The notes under the pieces: generated by a model
The model's input: only the letters and a program-made list of their open reading frames with translations
Told to the model about the DNA's origin: nothing
Database searches by the model: none
Made by a program: the position numbers and the translations under genes
Part shown: positions 16,735 through 25,283 of the stretch, piece after piece
Layout of the letters: every line of letters begins with the position of its first letter
How positions within the stretch are numbered: the stretch's first letter is position 1
DNA from: Phyllobacterium zundukense
GTDB taxonomy: Bacteria; Pseudomonadota; Alphaproteobacteria; Rhizobiales; Rhizobiaceae
Length of the DNA: 64,000 bases
NCBI RefSeq assembly: GCF_025452195.1
Contig: NZ_CP104973.1
Span: forward strand, 3,703,001 to 3,767,000
Direction: 5' to 3'

Positions 16735-18852
16735 ATGACCGATACGCCACGTTTTGCGAGCATCCCGGCGCCCCAATCTGAAAAAAAACCTGTGTCCGAT
16801 ACGCGCCACGGCATCACCCGTACAGACGATTACGGCTGGATGCGCGCTGACAACTGGCAGGACGTTTTTCGCGACCCTTCCACGCTTGATCCGGCCATCC
16901 GTTCGCATCTCCAAGCGGAAAACGCCTACCAGTCATCGCTGATGGCCGACACCACCGATCTTCAGACCAAGCTTTTCGACGAGATGAAGGGCCGGATCAA
17001 GGAGGATGATTCGTCGGTTCCGTCCAAAGACGGGCCCTATGCCTATGGAACCTCCTACAAGACCGGCGGCCAGCAGCCGCGCTTTTTCCGCACGCCGCGC
17101 GATGGCGGACCTGAGACCATGCTGCTTGACGGCGATCTCGAAGGCGACGGCAAGTCCTATTTCCGGCTTGCCTCGGCCGATCACTCTCCCGATCACAGCA
17201 AGATGATCTGGGGCTTCGATGACAAGGGTTCAGAGTTCTTCACGCTGAAGGTGCGTGACCTCGCAACACTGCAGGATACCACGGAGACCGTCAGCGATAC
17301 ATCCGGTGGCGGCGTGTGGAATGCCCAGTCGAATGGCTTTTACTATACGCGCGTCGATGCCAATCATCGGCCGTCCCGCCTGTTCTACCATAAGCTCGGC
17401 CAGCCCGAGAGCGAGGACCGCCTGATTCACGAAGAGAAAGACCCCGGTTTCTTCCTCGGCGTCGGTGGCAGCACGCTCAACGATTTCGTCTTCATCGATA
17501 TCCACGATCACGAAACCTCGGAGATATGGCTGCTGCCCGCCAACGATGCGAGCGCCGAACCGAAAGTCGTCGTCGAACGGCAGACCGGCATCGAATATAG
17601 CCTCACCGAAGGCGGCGATGTCTTCTACATCCTCACCAACGCCGATGGCGCCAAGGATTTCAAGATCATGAGCGCGCCGGTGAATGCACCGGACAAGGCC
17701 AACTGGACCGAAATCGTTGCCCACAAGGCTGGACGCCTGCTCCTCGGCCACTCCGCCTACAGCAATCATCTCGTCTGGCTCGAGCGTGAGAATGGCTTGC
17801 CGCGCATCATGATCCGCGACCGACGTTCGGGCGAGGAGCATTCCATATCGTTTGATGAAGAAGCCTATGCGCTTGGTCTGCAGGGCAGCGCCGAATATGA
17901 CACGGAGATCATCCGCTTCTCCTATTCGTCCATGACCACGCCGACGCAGCTCTATGATTACAATATGCGCACGCGCGAGCGCACTTTGCTCAAGACGCAG
18001 GAAGTACCCTCCGGGCACAATCCGGACGATTACATTACGCGCCGCCTGCTCGCACCGGCATCGGATGGCGAGATTGTTCCCATCTCAATCGTCTATCATC
18101 GCGATACGAAGATCGACGGTATGGCGCCTTGCCTGCTTTATGGCTATGGCTCCTATGGCATCACCATTCCGGCGAGCTTCAACACCAATTGCCTGTCCCT
18201 CGCCGATCGTGGCTTCATCTATGCCATCGCCCATATTCGCGGCGGCAAGGACAAAGGCTATGACTGGTATGAAAACGGCAAGCGCGGCAAGAAGAAGAAC
18301 ACCTTCACCGATTTCATCGCCGCGTCCGAACACCTCGTCGCGGAAGGGTTCACCAGCCATGACCGCATCGTCGCGCAAGGTGGTTCCGCTGGAGGTCTGC
18401 TGATGGGTGCCATCGCCAACATGGCCCCAGGCCATTTTGGCGGCGTCATTGCCGAAGTGCCCTTCGTCGATGTCATAAACACCATGCTCGACGACACGCT
18501 GCCGCTCACCCCGCCGGAGTGGACCGAATGGGGCAATCCCATCACCTCGGCCACCGACTACGCCTACATGGCCTCCTATTCGCCCTATGACAACATTGTG
18601 GCGCAGGATTATCCGCCGATCCTTGCCGTCGCTGGCCTCACTGACCCGCGTGTGACCTATTGGGAACCGGCGAAATGGGTGGCAAAACTGCGGGACTTCA
18701 AGACGGACGACAATCCGGTGCTCTTCCGCATCAACATGGATGCCGGACACGCCGGCGCCTCGGGGCGCTTCTCGCGGCTTGAAGAAGTCGCCTATGTCTA
18801 TGCCTATGCGCTGAAACTCGTGGGAAAAACCGGCGTTTCGGGATCAAGCTGA
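16735..18852 (+). CDS. ptrB: Oligopeptidase B (S9A serine peptidase)
   Basis: A 705-residue enzyme with an N-terminal seven-bladed beta-propeller (about 70-420) and a C-terminal alpha/beta hydrolase domain. The nucleophile is Ser551 in QGGSAGGLLMG, with the late histidine in DAGHAGASGR. Oligopeptidase B cleaves short peptides after basic residues in the cytosol. The start was set at MTDTPRF, as the longer form overlaps the end of msrB. It ends 6 bp from the convergent amidase stop. Confidence 0.93.
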   Translation: MTDTPRFASIPAPQSEKKPVSDTRHGITRTDDYGWMRADNWQDVFRDPSTLDPAIRSHLQAENAYQSSLMADTTDLQTKLFDEMKGRIKEDDSSVPSKDGPYAYGTSYKTGGQQPRFFRTPRDGGPETMLLDGDLEGDGKSYFRLASADHSPDHSKMIWGFDDKGSEFFTLKVRDLATLQDTTETVSDTSGGGVWNAQSNGFYYTRVDANHRPSRLFYHKLGQPESEDRLIHEEKDPGFFLGVGGSTLNDFVFIDIHDHETSEIWLLPANDASAEPKVVVERQTGIEYSLTEGGDVFYILTNADGAKDFKIMSAPVNAPDKANWTEIVAHKAGRLLLGHSAYSNHLVWLERENGLPRIMIRDRRSGEEHSISFDEEAYALGLQGSAEYDTEIIRFSYSSMTTPTQLYDYNMRTRERTLLKTQEVPSGHNPDDYITRRLLAPASDGEIVPISIVYHRDTKIDGMAPCLLYGYGSYGITIPASFNTNCLSLADRGFIYAIAHIRGGKDKGYDWYENGKRGKKKNTFTDFIAASEHLVAEGFTSHDRIVAQGGSAGGLLMGAIANMAPGHFGGVIAEVPFVDVINTMLDDTLPLTPPEWTEWGNPITSATDYAYMASYSPYDNIVAQDYPPILAVAGLTDPRVTYWEPAKWVAKLRDFKTDDNPVLFRINMDAGHAGASGRFSRLEEVAYVYAYALKLVGKTGVSGSS

Positions 18853-18858
18853 ATCGGC

Positions 18859-20277
18859 TCAGCCGGAGCGTGGGTCGATTGGCGTGATCGGACCGAGGTC
18901 CAGAACAAGCTCAAGTGCACGCGCAGCAGCCAGGACACGTCCCTCAGCCCGTCCGCGGGCAACGATCTGCAGCCCGACGGGGCGTCCATCAGAGGTGAAT
19001 CCGCAAGGAAGACTTAGCGCTGGCGAAGTCGTCAGCGTGATCGCATAGGCTATCGCCAGCCACTCGACATAGTTTGAGAAGGTGTGGCCGTCACATTCCT
19101 TCACGTACCGCTCGCCCACGGGATAGGCGGCGACGATCGTGGCCGGACAAAGCAGCAGGTCATAGGTGTCGAAAAACGCATTCATCCTGCGGAACATCGC
19201 GGCGCGATTGTTTTCCGCCCGGACAAGGTCTGCCATGGAATAGCCGAGACCCTTCTCGATGTTCCAGACGACTTCGGGCTTCATTTTGTCTGCATGGCTT
19301 TCCAGAAGGCCCGCATAACTGGCGGCGAAGGCCAGGCCCCGCATGACCTGGAACGTATCATGGGCTTCGGAGAGGTCGGGATGCGCTTCCTCGACAAGGG
19401 TACCTATCTCACCAAAACGTGCGGCCGCGGCGCGACAAATCGATGCCACCTCCGGGTCCACCGGCGTAATGCCGAGATCTGCGGAGAAAGCAACACGCGC
19501 GGGCCGCCAGCCAGAGCGCACAGCAGCAAGAAAGCTTTCGGTCCTCGGCAAGGAAAGGGGGTCTGCAGGGCTTTCGCCGGTCATCGCGTCAAGGAGAAGC
19601 GCCGTGTCCTCGACAGTACGGCCCATCGGCCCTTTGACATTCAGCAGGCGATCTATCTTGGCTCCCGGATTGCTGGCAAAGCGGCCGGGGCTGGGGCGTA
19701 GGCCTACCACACCGCAGAAACTTGCGGGATTGCGTAAGCTGCCTCCAAGGTCGGATCCTTGCGCCACCCAAGCCATGCCAGTGGCAAGTGCCACCGCTGC
19801 CCCGCCTGACGAACCCGCAGCCGAGAGCTTCGTGTTCCAGGGATTCAGCGTCGCGCCAAAGACATCGTTGAATGTATTGGCTCCCGCACCAAACTCCGGC
19901 GTGTTCGACTTTGCGTAAATGACGCCGCCTTCAGCCTCGATCGTCTCGACGAGAATGTCGGATTTCTCTGGAACGTGGTCAGCGAAGACGGTCGAACCAT
20001 AGGTGGTACGCACCCCAGCCACGTCCGTCAGGTCCTTTATTGGCACCGGCAGACCCGCCAGACGCCCGCGACTGCCGATTGGCCGTTGCATCAGCAGGAG
20101 GGCCTGATCGCGGGCGCGATCGAAGCAGAGGGTGGGGAGTGCGTTGACGGCAACATCGACAATCGCCGTGCGAGCTTCAAGCGCATCGAGACAATCGAGC
20201 GGCGTCACCTCACCCCGATTGAGCAGATCGACGACGGCGCAGGCGGGCATGTCCGTCAGACCCACATCACCTGCCAT
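18859..20277 (-). CDS. Amidase signature family enzyme
   Basis: A 472-residue hydrolase with the Ser-cisSer-Lys triad of the amidase family: Lys in LPVPIKDL, cis-Ser in AAGSSGGAAVALATG, and the nucleophile in QGSDLGGSLRNPA. Substrates in the family range from Glu-tRNA(Gln) to small amides. No gatB/gatC lies nearby, so a catabolic amidase is more likely than GatA. The start ATG is preceded by GAGGACTAGGT. Confidence 0.88.
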   Translation of the reverse strand: MAGDVGLTDMPACAVVDLLNRGEVTPLDCLDALEARTAIVDVAVNALPTLCFDRARDQALLLMQRPIGSRGRLAGLPVPIKDLTDVAGVRTTYGSTVFADHVPEKSDILVETIEAEGGVIYAKSNTPEFGAGANTFNDVFGATLNPWNTKLSAAGSSGGAAVALATGMAWVAQGSDLGGSLRNPASFCGVVGLRPSPGRFASNPGAKIDRLLNVKGPMGRTVEDTALLLDAMTGESPADPLSLPRTESFLAAVRSGWRPARVAFSADLGITPVDPEVASICRAAAARFGEIGTLVEEAHPDLSEAHDTFQVMRGLAFAASYAGLLESHADKMKPEVVWNIEKGLGYSMADLVRAENNRAAMFRRMNAFFDTYDLLLCPATIVAAYPVGERYVKECDGHTFSNYVEWLAIAYAITLTTSPALSLPCGFTSDGRPVGLQIVARGRAEGRVLAAARALELVLDLGPITPIDPRSG

Positions 20278-20423
20278 GACCTAGTCCTCTGCCGGAGCGC
20301 CCCAAAACGGTACTATACTTGTCTTCGGGGCAGTGTCCAACCGGGCGTCGCGTAACTGTAACGTACTTGCTCTGTCGAAATAGCGTGTCAACCTGCTCCG
20401 GGATCCGCCCAGGGAGAGGTTCG

Positions 20424-20966
20424 ATGTCCAAAAACACCACAAAATGTGCAGACCGCAGAGGCGGCCTGTTTATAACCATGCTTTGTATGGCCGGGCTTTT
20501 CGCCGGTGCCGCCGCCGCCCAGCAGCCAACGGCGGCACAGCAAAGCGCCATAAAGTCGGCATGCCGTTCCGATTTCATGGCGCAATGCTCGGGTGTATCG
20601 CCCGGGGGTCAGGCCGCGCTGTCCTGTCTGCAGCAGCACAATTCATCCCTCTCCTCCGCATGCCAGTCCGCAATAGCGGCGCTCGGAGGAGGGAAATCCG
20701 CACCGGCAGCATCTTCAACCGGTACGGCAACCGCCCCAGCCGCAACTGCACCCGCCGCGACAGCTCCGGCAGCCACCGCGACACAACCCGCTCCGGCTTT
20801 CACGCCGCGTGAGGAGATGGCCATCGTGCGCCAATCCTGCGGACCGGATTTCCGGAGGTTGTGCAGTTCGGTCGCTTTGGGCGGCGGGCGCGCTATCGCA
20901 TGCCTGAGGAACAATTTGAGCAACTTGTCGCCGACCTGTCAGAAGGTGCTGACAGCAGGACGTTAG
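20424..20966 (+). CDS. Secreted cysteine-rich repeat protein
   Basis: A 180-residue protein with a signal peptide (to about residue 31, GAAAAQQ) and two copies of a four-cysteine module: CRSDFMAQC with CLQQHNSSLSSAC, and CGPDFRRLC with CLRNNLSNLSPTC. The pattern resembles the Cys-rich GLG1/FGFR-like repeat. A repetitive Ala/Pro/Thr linker (APAATAPAAT) joins them. GGGAGAGG precedes the ATG. It is exported and disulfide-bonded; function unknown. Confidence 0.8.
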   Translation: MSKNTTKCADRRGGLFITMLCMAGLFAGAAAAQQPTAAQQSAIKSACRSDFMAQCSGVSPGGQAALSCLQQHNSSLSSACQSAIAALGGGKSAPAASSTGTATAPAATAPAATAPAATATQPAPAFTPREEMAIVRQSCGPDFRRLCSSVALGGGRAIACLRNNLSNLSPTCQKVLTAGR

Positions 20967-21104
20967 TGCCTCACGCGCCTTTCACTTCGCCGTGCTGCTG
21001 CGTTCGCGCAGTTACCTGCGCGTTGAAATGAGCTATAAATATATGACGCCCGCTCGGGGGATTCGGACGCTTGGTTTGTTCTTGAATAGCCTCGGAGATT
21101 TTAG

Positions 21105-21443
21105 ATGAAGAGAAGCGCATTCGCCCTGTTACTCGGCCTCGGCTTCCTGGCGCAGCCCATTCTTGCTTTGACCGATATGTCGCAAGTACAGGCGGCGGTT
21201 CGCAAGAATGTCAGCGAATATGCAGGTCAACGCTGCAACACGCCGCCGCGCGGCTCCGGGATCATCCTCGGGCAATATACCGGCACGACGGACAACCCGA
21301 TCCTTTCCATGGGCGGTGACAACACGACGGTCTCGTTCTTTCGCTGCTTCACCTCCATGCAGGAGTGCCAGGGCTGGCTCTACACCTTGCGCAGCAAATA
21401 TACCGATGGAAACTCCGTGCTGATCAGTTGCAAGAAGAGATAG
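21105..21443 (+). CDS. Small secreted hypothetical protein
   Basis: A 112-residue protein with a clear signal peptide (MKRSAFALLLGLGFLAQPIL, cleavage near residue 21) and four cysteines in the mature part, probably two disulfides. GGAG lies upstream of the ATG. No known domain was recognised. It is followed by a strong hairpin. Confidence 0.65.
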   Translation: MKRSAFALLLGLGFLAQPILALTDMSQVQAAVRKNVSEYAGQRCNTPPRGSGIILGQYTGTTDNPILSMGGDNTTVSFFRCFTSMQECQGWLYTLRSKYTDGNSVLISCKKR

Positions 21444-21508
21444 GTTCACCGCGAGGCTCGCAGCGCCAGACATGGCCCCCACGATCCTGCGTATAGCTGG
21501 CAAAGGAA

Positions 21509-21538
21509 AAAGGCCGGTGGAGCGATTCACCGGCCTTT
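21509..21538 (-). terminator. Bidirectional hairpin terminator, strongest for the L,D-transpeptidase
   Basis: An 11-bp perfect stem AAAGGCCGGTG / CACCGGCCTTT with an 8-base loop. Read on the minus strand, the stem is followed by TTTTT, so it best serves the leftward ldt gene. Confidence 0.75.
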
Positions 21539-21559
21539 GACGTCCGCATCAAGCGTGAA

Positions 21560-21618
21560 ATGGTACTACAGTTGCAAATTCATCGGGCCGCATCACGAAG
21601 AATGCAACTGTAGGATTA
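21560..21618. repeat. Core-deleted derivative of the RIME-like element
   Basis: It consists only of the outer arms (TACTACAGTTGCAAATTC and GCATCACGAAGAATGCAACTGTA), which match the arms of the full copy at 22.4 kb. The GGAGCG/GTACGTGAG core is missing. The ldt stop codon lies in its right end. Confidence 0.8.
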
Positions 21619-22332
21619 AGTGACCAGAACCGGCGTCTTGTTCGGTACGCGGTCATAAAGGTCGATGATGTCCTGGTTGATCAGGCGGACGCAGCCGGAT
21701 GAGACGGCCTTGCCGATAGACCACCATTCCGGCGAGCCGTGAAGGCGGTAGAGCGTGTCGACGCCATCCTTGAAGAGGTAAAGCGCGCGGGCGCCGAGCG
21801 GATTTTTAAGCCCCGGCTGCATGCCGCCATTGCGCGCACTGTACTGCACCAGTTCCGGCTGGCGGGCGACCATTTCATCTGGCGGCGTCCACGTTGGCCA
21901 GTGGCGCTTCCACTGGATGACGGCGCGGCCCGACCAGGCGAAACCTTCCTTGCCGATACCGACGCCGTAGCGGATCGCTTGCCCGCCTTCGCGCACCTGA
22001 TACAGGAACTTGTCGGTCGTATCGACGACGATCGTCCCCGGCTGTTCGCCGGTCGGATCCTGCACGATCTGGCGCAGATAGCGCTTGTCCATCTTTTCGA
22101 TCGGGATCGCCGGCAGCATGTAGCCATCGTCCTCGCGCGCCGAATACATGGATTGAAACGAAGCGAAAGCGGGATCGACATCCATTTGCGGCGACGCGAG
22201 GGGATTGCCATAGTCATCGACCTGGATGACCGGCCTGTCGTCGCGGATCTGTGCGCAGCCTGCGAGACCGGCTGCGGCGGTTGCAGTCAATGCAGCCAGA
22301 AAGCCGCGACGGGAAAGTGTATTTTGCATCAT
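21616..22332 (-). CDS. L,D-transpeptidase (YkuD family), exported
   Basis: A 238-residue protein with a Tat-like signal (SRRGFLAAL) followed by a lipobox-like LAGC (Cys26), so it may be a lipoprotein. The YkuD catalytic motif is RLHGSPEWWSIGKAV, then SSGCVRL (His198, Cys214, Arg216). Such enzymes make 3-3 cross-links or attach proteins to peptidoglycan; they matter for polar growth in this order. No good SD precedes the ATG. Confidence 0.9.
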   Translation of the reverse strand: MMQNTLSRRGFLAALTATAAAGLAGCAQIRDDRPVIQVDDYGNPLASPQMDVDPAFASFQSMYSAREDDGYMLPAIPIEKMDKRYLRQIVQDPTGEQPGTIVVDTTDKFLYQVREGGQAIRYGVGIGKEGFAWSGRAVIQWKRHWPTWTPPDEMVARQPELVQYSARNGGMQPGLKNPLGARALYLFKDGVDTLYRLHGSPEWWSIGKAVSSGCVRLINQDIIDLYDRVPNKTPVLVT

Positions 22333-22379
22333 TGAACCAGGTTGGTGGCGGGATGGGAAACGCGGAGTTGCGCCGACGA

Positions 22380-22525
22380 ATACTATAGTTGCAAATTCGT
22401 CAGGCCGAGGCGAAAAGGCAGGTTTGCGAGCATCGGAGCGGCGCGTACATTAGTACGTGAGCACCGAAGCGCAGAAAATCTGCCTTTGCAGTCCGGCATC
22501 ACGAAGAATGCGACTGTAGTATTAA
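22380..22525. repeat. RIME-like palindromic element, copy 4
   Basis: Outer arms of about 43 bp (AATACTATAGTTGCAAATTC and GAATGCGACTGTAGTATT) flank AGGCAG/CTGCCT and the core GAGCATCGGAGCGGCGCGTAC / GTACGTGAGCACCGAAGCGC. Its arms are nearly identical to the deleted copy 800 bp away. Confidence 0.85.
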
Positions 22526-22669
22526 ACGCACAATGAATATGGCGGCTAACCGTTGACAATAGGGCACAAACAAGGCGGCTGGCCGACTGTTGCCGCGCCG
22601 CAACAAAAAGCCCATACGCAATGGAATTGGCCGTTCAACTTCGGATAAACACTTTGTGAGAACGCCGGT

Positions 22670-22850
22670 TATCTCTCCCCTTGCGGGAGAGAAAGGATTT
22701 TCCAAGGATTTAGCCTCTTCGCTAAATCCTTGGCAAATCCAAGTGAGGGGGTAGTACGATAATTGCAACCCCTCTCTGGCGATTTCTAGCACTTAGCGAA
22801 GAGGCTAAGATGCTGAAATCGCTTTCTCCCCCGCAATGGGGGAGATAAGG
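22670..22850. repeat. Composite hairpin mosaic upstream of ilvE
   Basis: Four nested or successive stems: CTCTCCC/GGGAGAG (22673-22691), a perfect 13-bp stem CCAAGGATTTAGC/GCTAAATCCTTGG with loop CTCTTC (22702-22733), a bulged hairpin from GATTTC to GAAATC around CTTAGC/GCTAAG with loop GAAGAG, and CTCCCCC/GGGGGAG (22826-22844). The two loops are mutually complementary. It is probably an intergenic repeat; a leader role is possible. Confidence 0.7.
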
Positions 22851-22884
22851 TGGCAAAAATTACCAGCAGGACGGAATCAGCATC

Positions 22885-23763
22885 ATGGCGGTCAATACTC
22901 AAGCCCAAACAGTGACATGGACCTATGTCGATGGCGACTGGTACGAAGGAAATGTTCCCCTGATCGGTCCGCGCAGCCATGCGATGTGGCTGGCCTCGAC
23001 GGTCTTCGATGGCGGACGCTGGTTCGAAGGCGTTTCGCCCGATCTCGACAAGCACGCAGCCCGGGTCAACACATCGGCCATCGCCTTGGGGTTGATGCCG
23101 ACCATGAGTACCGAGGAAATCATCGGCCTTGCCAAGGATGGCCTGAAGAAGTTCGACGGCAACACCGCCGTCTATATCCGGCCGATGTACTGGGGCGAGC
23201 ATGGCGGTTATATGGGTGTCCCCGCCGATCCGGATTCAACCCGGTTTTGCCTTTGCCTCTATGAAGCGCCGATGATCGAGCCGAGCGGTTTTTCGCTCAG
23301 CGTCTCGCCATTCCGCCGCCCGACATTCGAGACCATGCCGACCAACGCCAAGGCGGGCTGTCTCTACCCGAACAATGCAAGGGCCATCCTCGAGGCCCGT
23401 TCGCGCGGTTTCGATAACGCTTTGGTGCTCGATATGCTCGGCAACGTCGCCGAGACCGGCACGTCCAACATCTTCATGGTCAAGGACGGCCATATTTTCA
23501 CGCCGGCGCCAAACGGTACGTTCCTCTCAGGCATCACCCGCTCACGCACGATCGATGTGCTCGCCGATTATGGTTTCCGCACCACGCAGACAACATTGAG
23601 CGTGCAGGATTTTCTCAATGCCGACGAGATTTTCTCGACCGGGAACCATTCGAAGGTCGTTCCCGTTATCCGTATCGAAGACCGCGATCTTCAGCCGGGT
23701 CCGATCGCCAAAAAAGCTCGGGAGCTTTATTGGGAGTACGCGCACTCCACGCCGAAAATTTAA
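22885..23763 (+). CDS. ilvE: Branched-chain amino acid aminotransferase
   Basis: A 292-residue fold-type IV PLP enzyme. The PLP lysine is Lys156 in MPTNAKAGCLYPN, with ETGTSNIFMVKDG and TFLSGITRSRTIDVL as further family motifs. It transaminates Val, Ile and Leu with 2-oxoglutarate in the cytosol. It stands alone downstream of a hairpin mosaic that would lie in its leader. D-amino-acid and 4-amino-4-deoxychorismate lyases share the fold, but the length and motifs fit BCAT. Confidence 0.9.
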   Translation: MAVNTQAQTVTWTYVDGDWYEGNVPLIGPRSHAMWLASTVFDGGRWFEGVSPDLDKHAARVNTSAIALGLMPTMSTEEIIGLAKDGLKKFDGNTAVYIRPMYWGEHGGYMGVPADPDSTRFCLCLYEAPMIEPSGFSLSVSPFRRPTFETMPTNAKAGCLYPNNARAILEARSRGFDNALVLDMLGNVAETGTSNIFMVKDGHIFTPAPNGTFLSGITRSRTIDVLADYGFRTTQTTLSVQDFLNADEIFSTGNHSKVVPVIRIEDRDLQPGPIAKKARELYWEYAHSTPKI

Positions 23764-23929
23764 CCCTCGAACCGGTCAGATCGGAAATATTGATCCGTTT
23801 CGCATTGCTCCTGAAGAAATACGGACCTATGTAACGAACGCAGGTTTTGTCAGGATTGGCGACCATCCCATTCCGGGGCCCCTCCCGGGCAGCCAATCCG
23901 GTCACAATTGAATCGAAGAGGAGACTTCC

Positions 23930-24529
23930 ATGGCTTTCGAATTGCCCGCACTGCCGTATGATTACGATGCGCTCGCACCCTATATGTCGCGCGAAACGCT
24001 CGAATATCACCACGACAAGCACCACAAGGCTTACGTTGACAACGGCAACAAACTGGCTGCCGAAGCCGGACTCGAGAATCTTTCGCTCGAAGAGATCGTC
24101 AAGCAGTCCTATGGCAAGAATGCCGGCCTCTTCAACAATGCCGGCCAGCATTACAACCATCTGCATTTCTGGCATTGGCTGAAGAAGGGCGGCGGCGGCA
24201 AGAAGCTTCCGGGCGCGCTCGAAAAGGCCGTTGAATCGGATCTCGGCGGCTACGACAAGTTCCGCACCGATTTCATCGCCGCCGGCACCACGCAGTTCGG
24301 CTCGGGCTGGGCCTGGCTCTCCGTCAAGGACGGCAAGCTTGAAATCTCCAAGACGCCGAACGGCGAAAACCCGCTGGTACATGGCGCAAAGCCAATCCTC
24401 GGCGTCGACGTATGGGAACATTCCTATTACATCGATTATCGCAACGCCCGCCCGAAATACCTGGAAGCATTCGTCGATAATCTGATCAACTGGGAATATG
24501 TCGAAGAGCTTTACGGCAAGGCCAAGTAA
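23930..24529 (+). CDS. sodB: Superoxide dismutase, Fe/Mn family
   Basis: A 199-residue enzyme with the metal ligands in TLEYHHDKHHKAYVD, QHYNHLHFWHW and DVWEHSYYIDY. GTTQFGSGWAWL and AGQHYNH lean towards the iron type. It lacks a signal peptide and is cytosolic. GAGGAG lies upstream of the ATG and a canonical terminator follows the stop, so it is a single-gene unit. Confidence 0.94.
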   Translation: MAFELPALPYDYDALAPYMSRETLEYHHDKHHKAYVDNGNKLAAEAGLENLSLEEIVKQSYGKNAGLFNNAGQHYNHLHFWHWLKKGGGGKKLPGALEKAVESDLGGYDKFRTDFIAAGTTQFGSGWAWLSVKDGKLEISKTPNGENPLVHGAKPILGVDVWEHSYYIDYRNARPKYLEAFVDNLINWEYVEELYGKAK

Positions 24530-24545
24530 GCGGCCCTATGAAAAG

Positions 24546-24576
24546 AAAATGGCCCCGTCACCGGGGCCATTTTTTA
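24546..24576 (+). terminator. Rho-independent terminator of sodB
   Basis: A 10-bp stem AATGGCCCCG / CGGGGCCATT with a 4-base loop, followed by TTTTTA. Confidence 0.9.
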
Positions 24577-24605
24577 TACTCCCCGCCAAGAAGCGTCGGA
24601 CTGTT

Positions 24606-24881
24606 TCAGGAATGGTCATGGGCTCTGACGTAGGCCTTCAAGACGTCCTGCATACGCGTAAGATGGCCCTTACCCTGGCTTTTAAAGAACTCGAAAACAT
24701 CCGGATCAAGTTTAAGGTGAACGGATCTAGGCTCTTTCGGCTCAACAAGACGAGCATTTGCCCAAAAATCCGGCCCCAATTCCTCACCCTTCGATGGCTC
24801 GGAATTGCGGGAAAGTTTTCCCTCTCTATTCATTTTCTCCAAGTCGTCGAGCGATGCCCGCTTGATATTGGTCATGTTCAA
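24606..24881 (-). CDS. brnA: BrnA-type antitoxin
   Basis: A 91-residue antitoxin with an N-terminal toxin-binding part and a C-terminal ribbon-helix-helix (RSVHLKLDPDVFEFFKSQGK, then HLTRMQDVLKAYV). The chosen start is TTG five bases after AGGAGG; an ATG two codons later is the alternative, with 11-base spacing. Its ribosome site and first 18 codons lie inside the end of brnT. BrnA neutralises BrnT and represses the operon. Confidence 0.88.
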   Translation of the reverse strand: MNMTNIKRASLDDLEKMNREGKLSRNSEPSKGEELGPDFWANARLVEPKEPRSVHLKLDPDVFEFFKSQGKGHLTRMQDVLKAYVRAHDHS

Positions 24882-25119
24882 GTTGACCTCCTTTCCACGC
24901 TGTTATGAGGCGGGTAACCTCGTTTCGATTCGTGTGAACAACAACGAAACAAACGTCCTCAACCATACCCAATGAAATGGACCGCTCTTCTCCATAATCA
25001 GCCCTGTCGTCTCGCTTCGTAAGGACGACACCTCTAAAAATCAAAGCCGCATATAAAAGATCAACCCCATGCTTCTGCTTCACTTGTCGGCGCTTGTTTT
25101 CATCCCATTCGAACTCCAA
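24826..25119 (-). CDS. brnT: BrnT-type ribonuclease toxin
   Basis: A 97-residue toxin of the RelE-like BrnT family, with MEFEWDENKRRQVKQKHGVD at the N-terminus, DDRADYGEERSISLGMVEDV in the middle and the usual Arg/Tyr-rich end. BrnT cleaves RNA and halts translation under stress, as described in Brucella. It overlaps brnA by 56 bp. A promoter with a perfect inverted repeat sits upstream. Confidence 0.9.
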   Translation of the reverse strand: MEFEWDENKRRQVKQKHGVDLLYAALIFRGVVLTKRDDRADYGEERSISLGMVEDVCFVVVHTNRNEVTRLITAWKGGQLEHDQYQAGIARRLGENE

Positions 25120-25187
25120 TGAGACCGCTCCTTAAAATATTTGGTGATCAAATCTTTTCTAAAAACAGTGCGCGAAAAATATAAGTG

Positions 25188-25218
25188 AGTGTACAAAAAT
25201 AATGTACACTTTTCAAGC
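25188..25218 (-). promoter_or_regulatory. brnTA promoter and operator
   Basis: On the minus strand TTGAAA, 17 bp, TACACT form a sigma70-like promoter. Perfect 8-bp arms AGTGTACA (25188-25195) and TGTACACT (25203-25210) overlap it, so a BrnA-bound dimer would block RNA polymerase. The site is seen in the sequence; its use by BrnA is inferred. Confidence 0.65.
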
Positions 25219-25283
25219 CTTGTCAGTATGGCTTTTGTTCTCGCGTTCATAGCCCTACCGGTCGTGCTACTGCTACCTCGCGC

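Noticed and set aside
22380..22525. A CRISPR array or riboswitch reading of the palindromic elements
   Set aside because: Copies are single, dispersed and lack regularly spaced repeats; arms vary and no conserved ligand-binding core was recognised.
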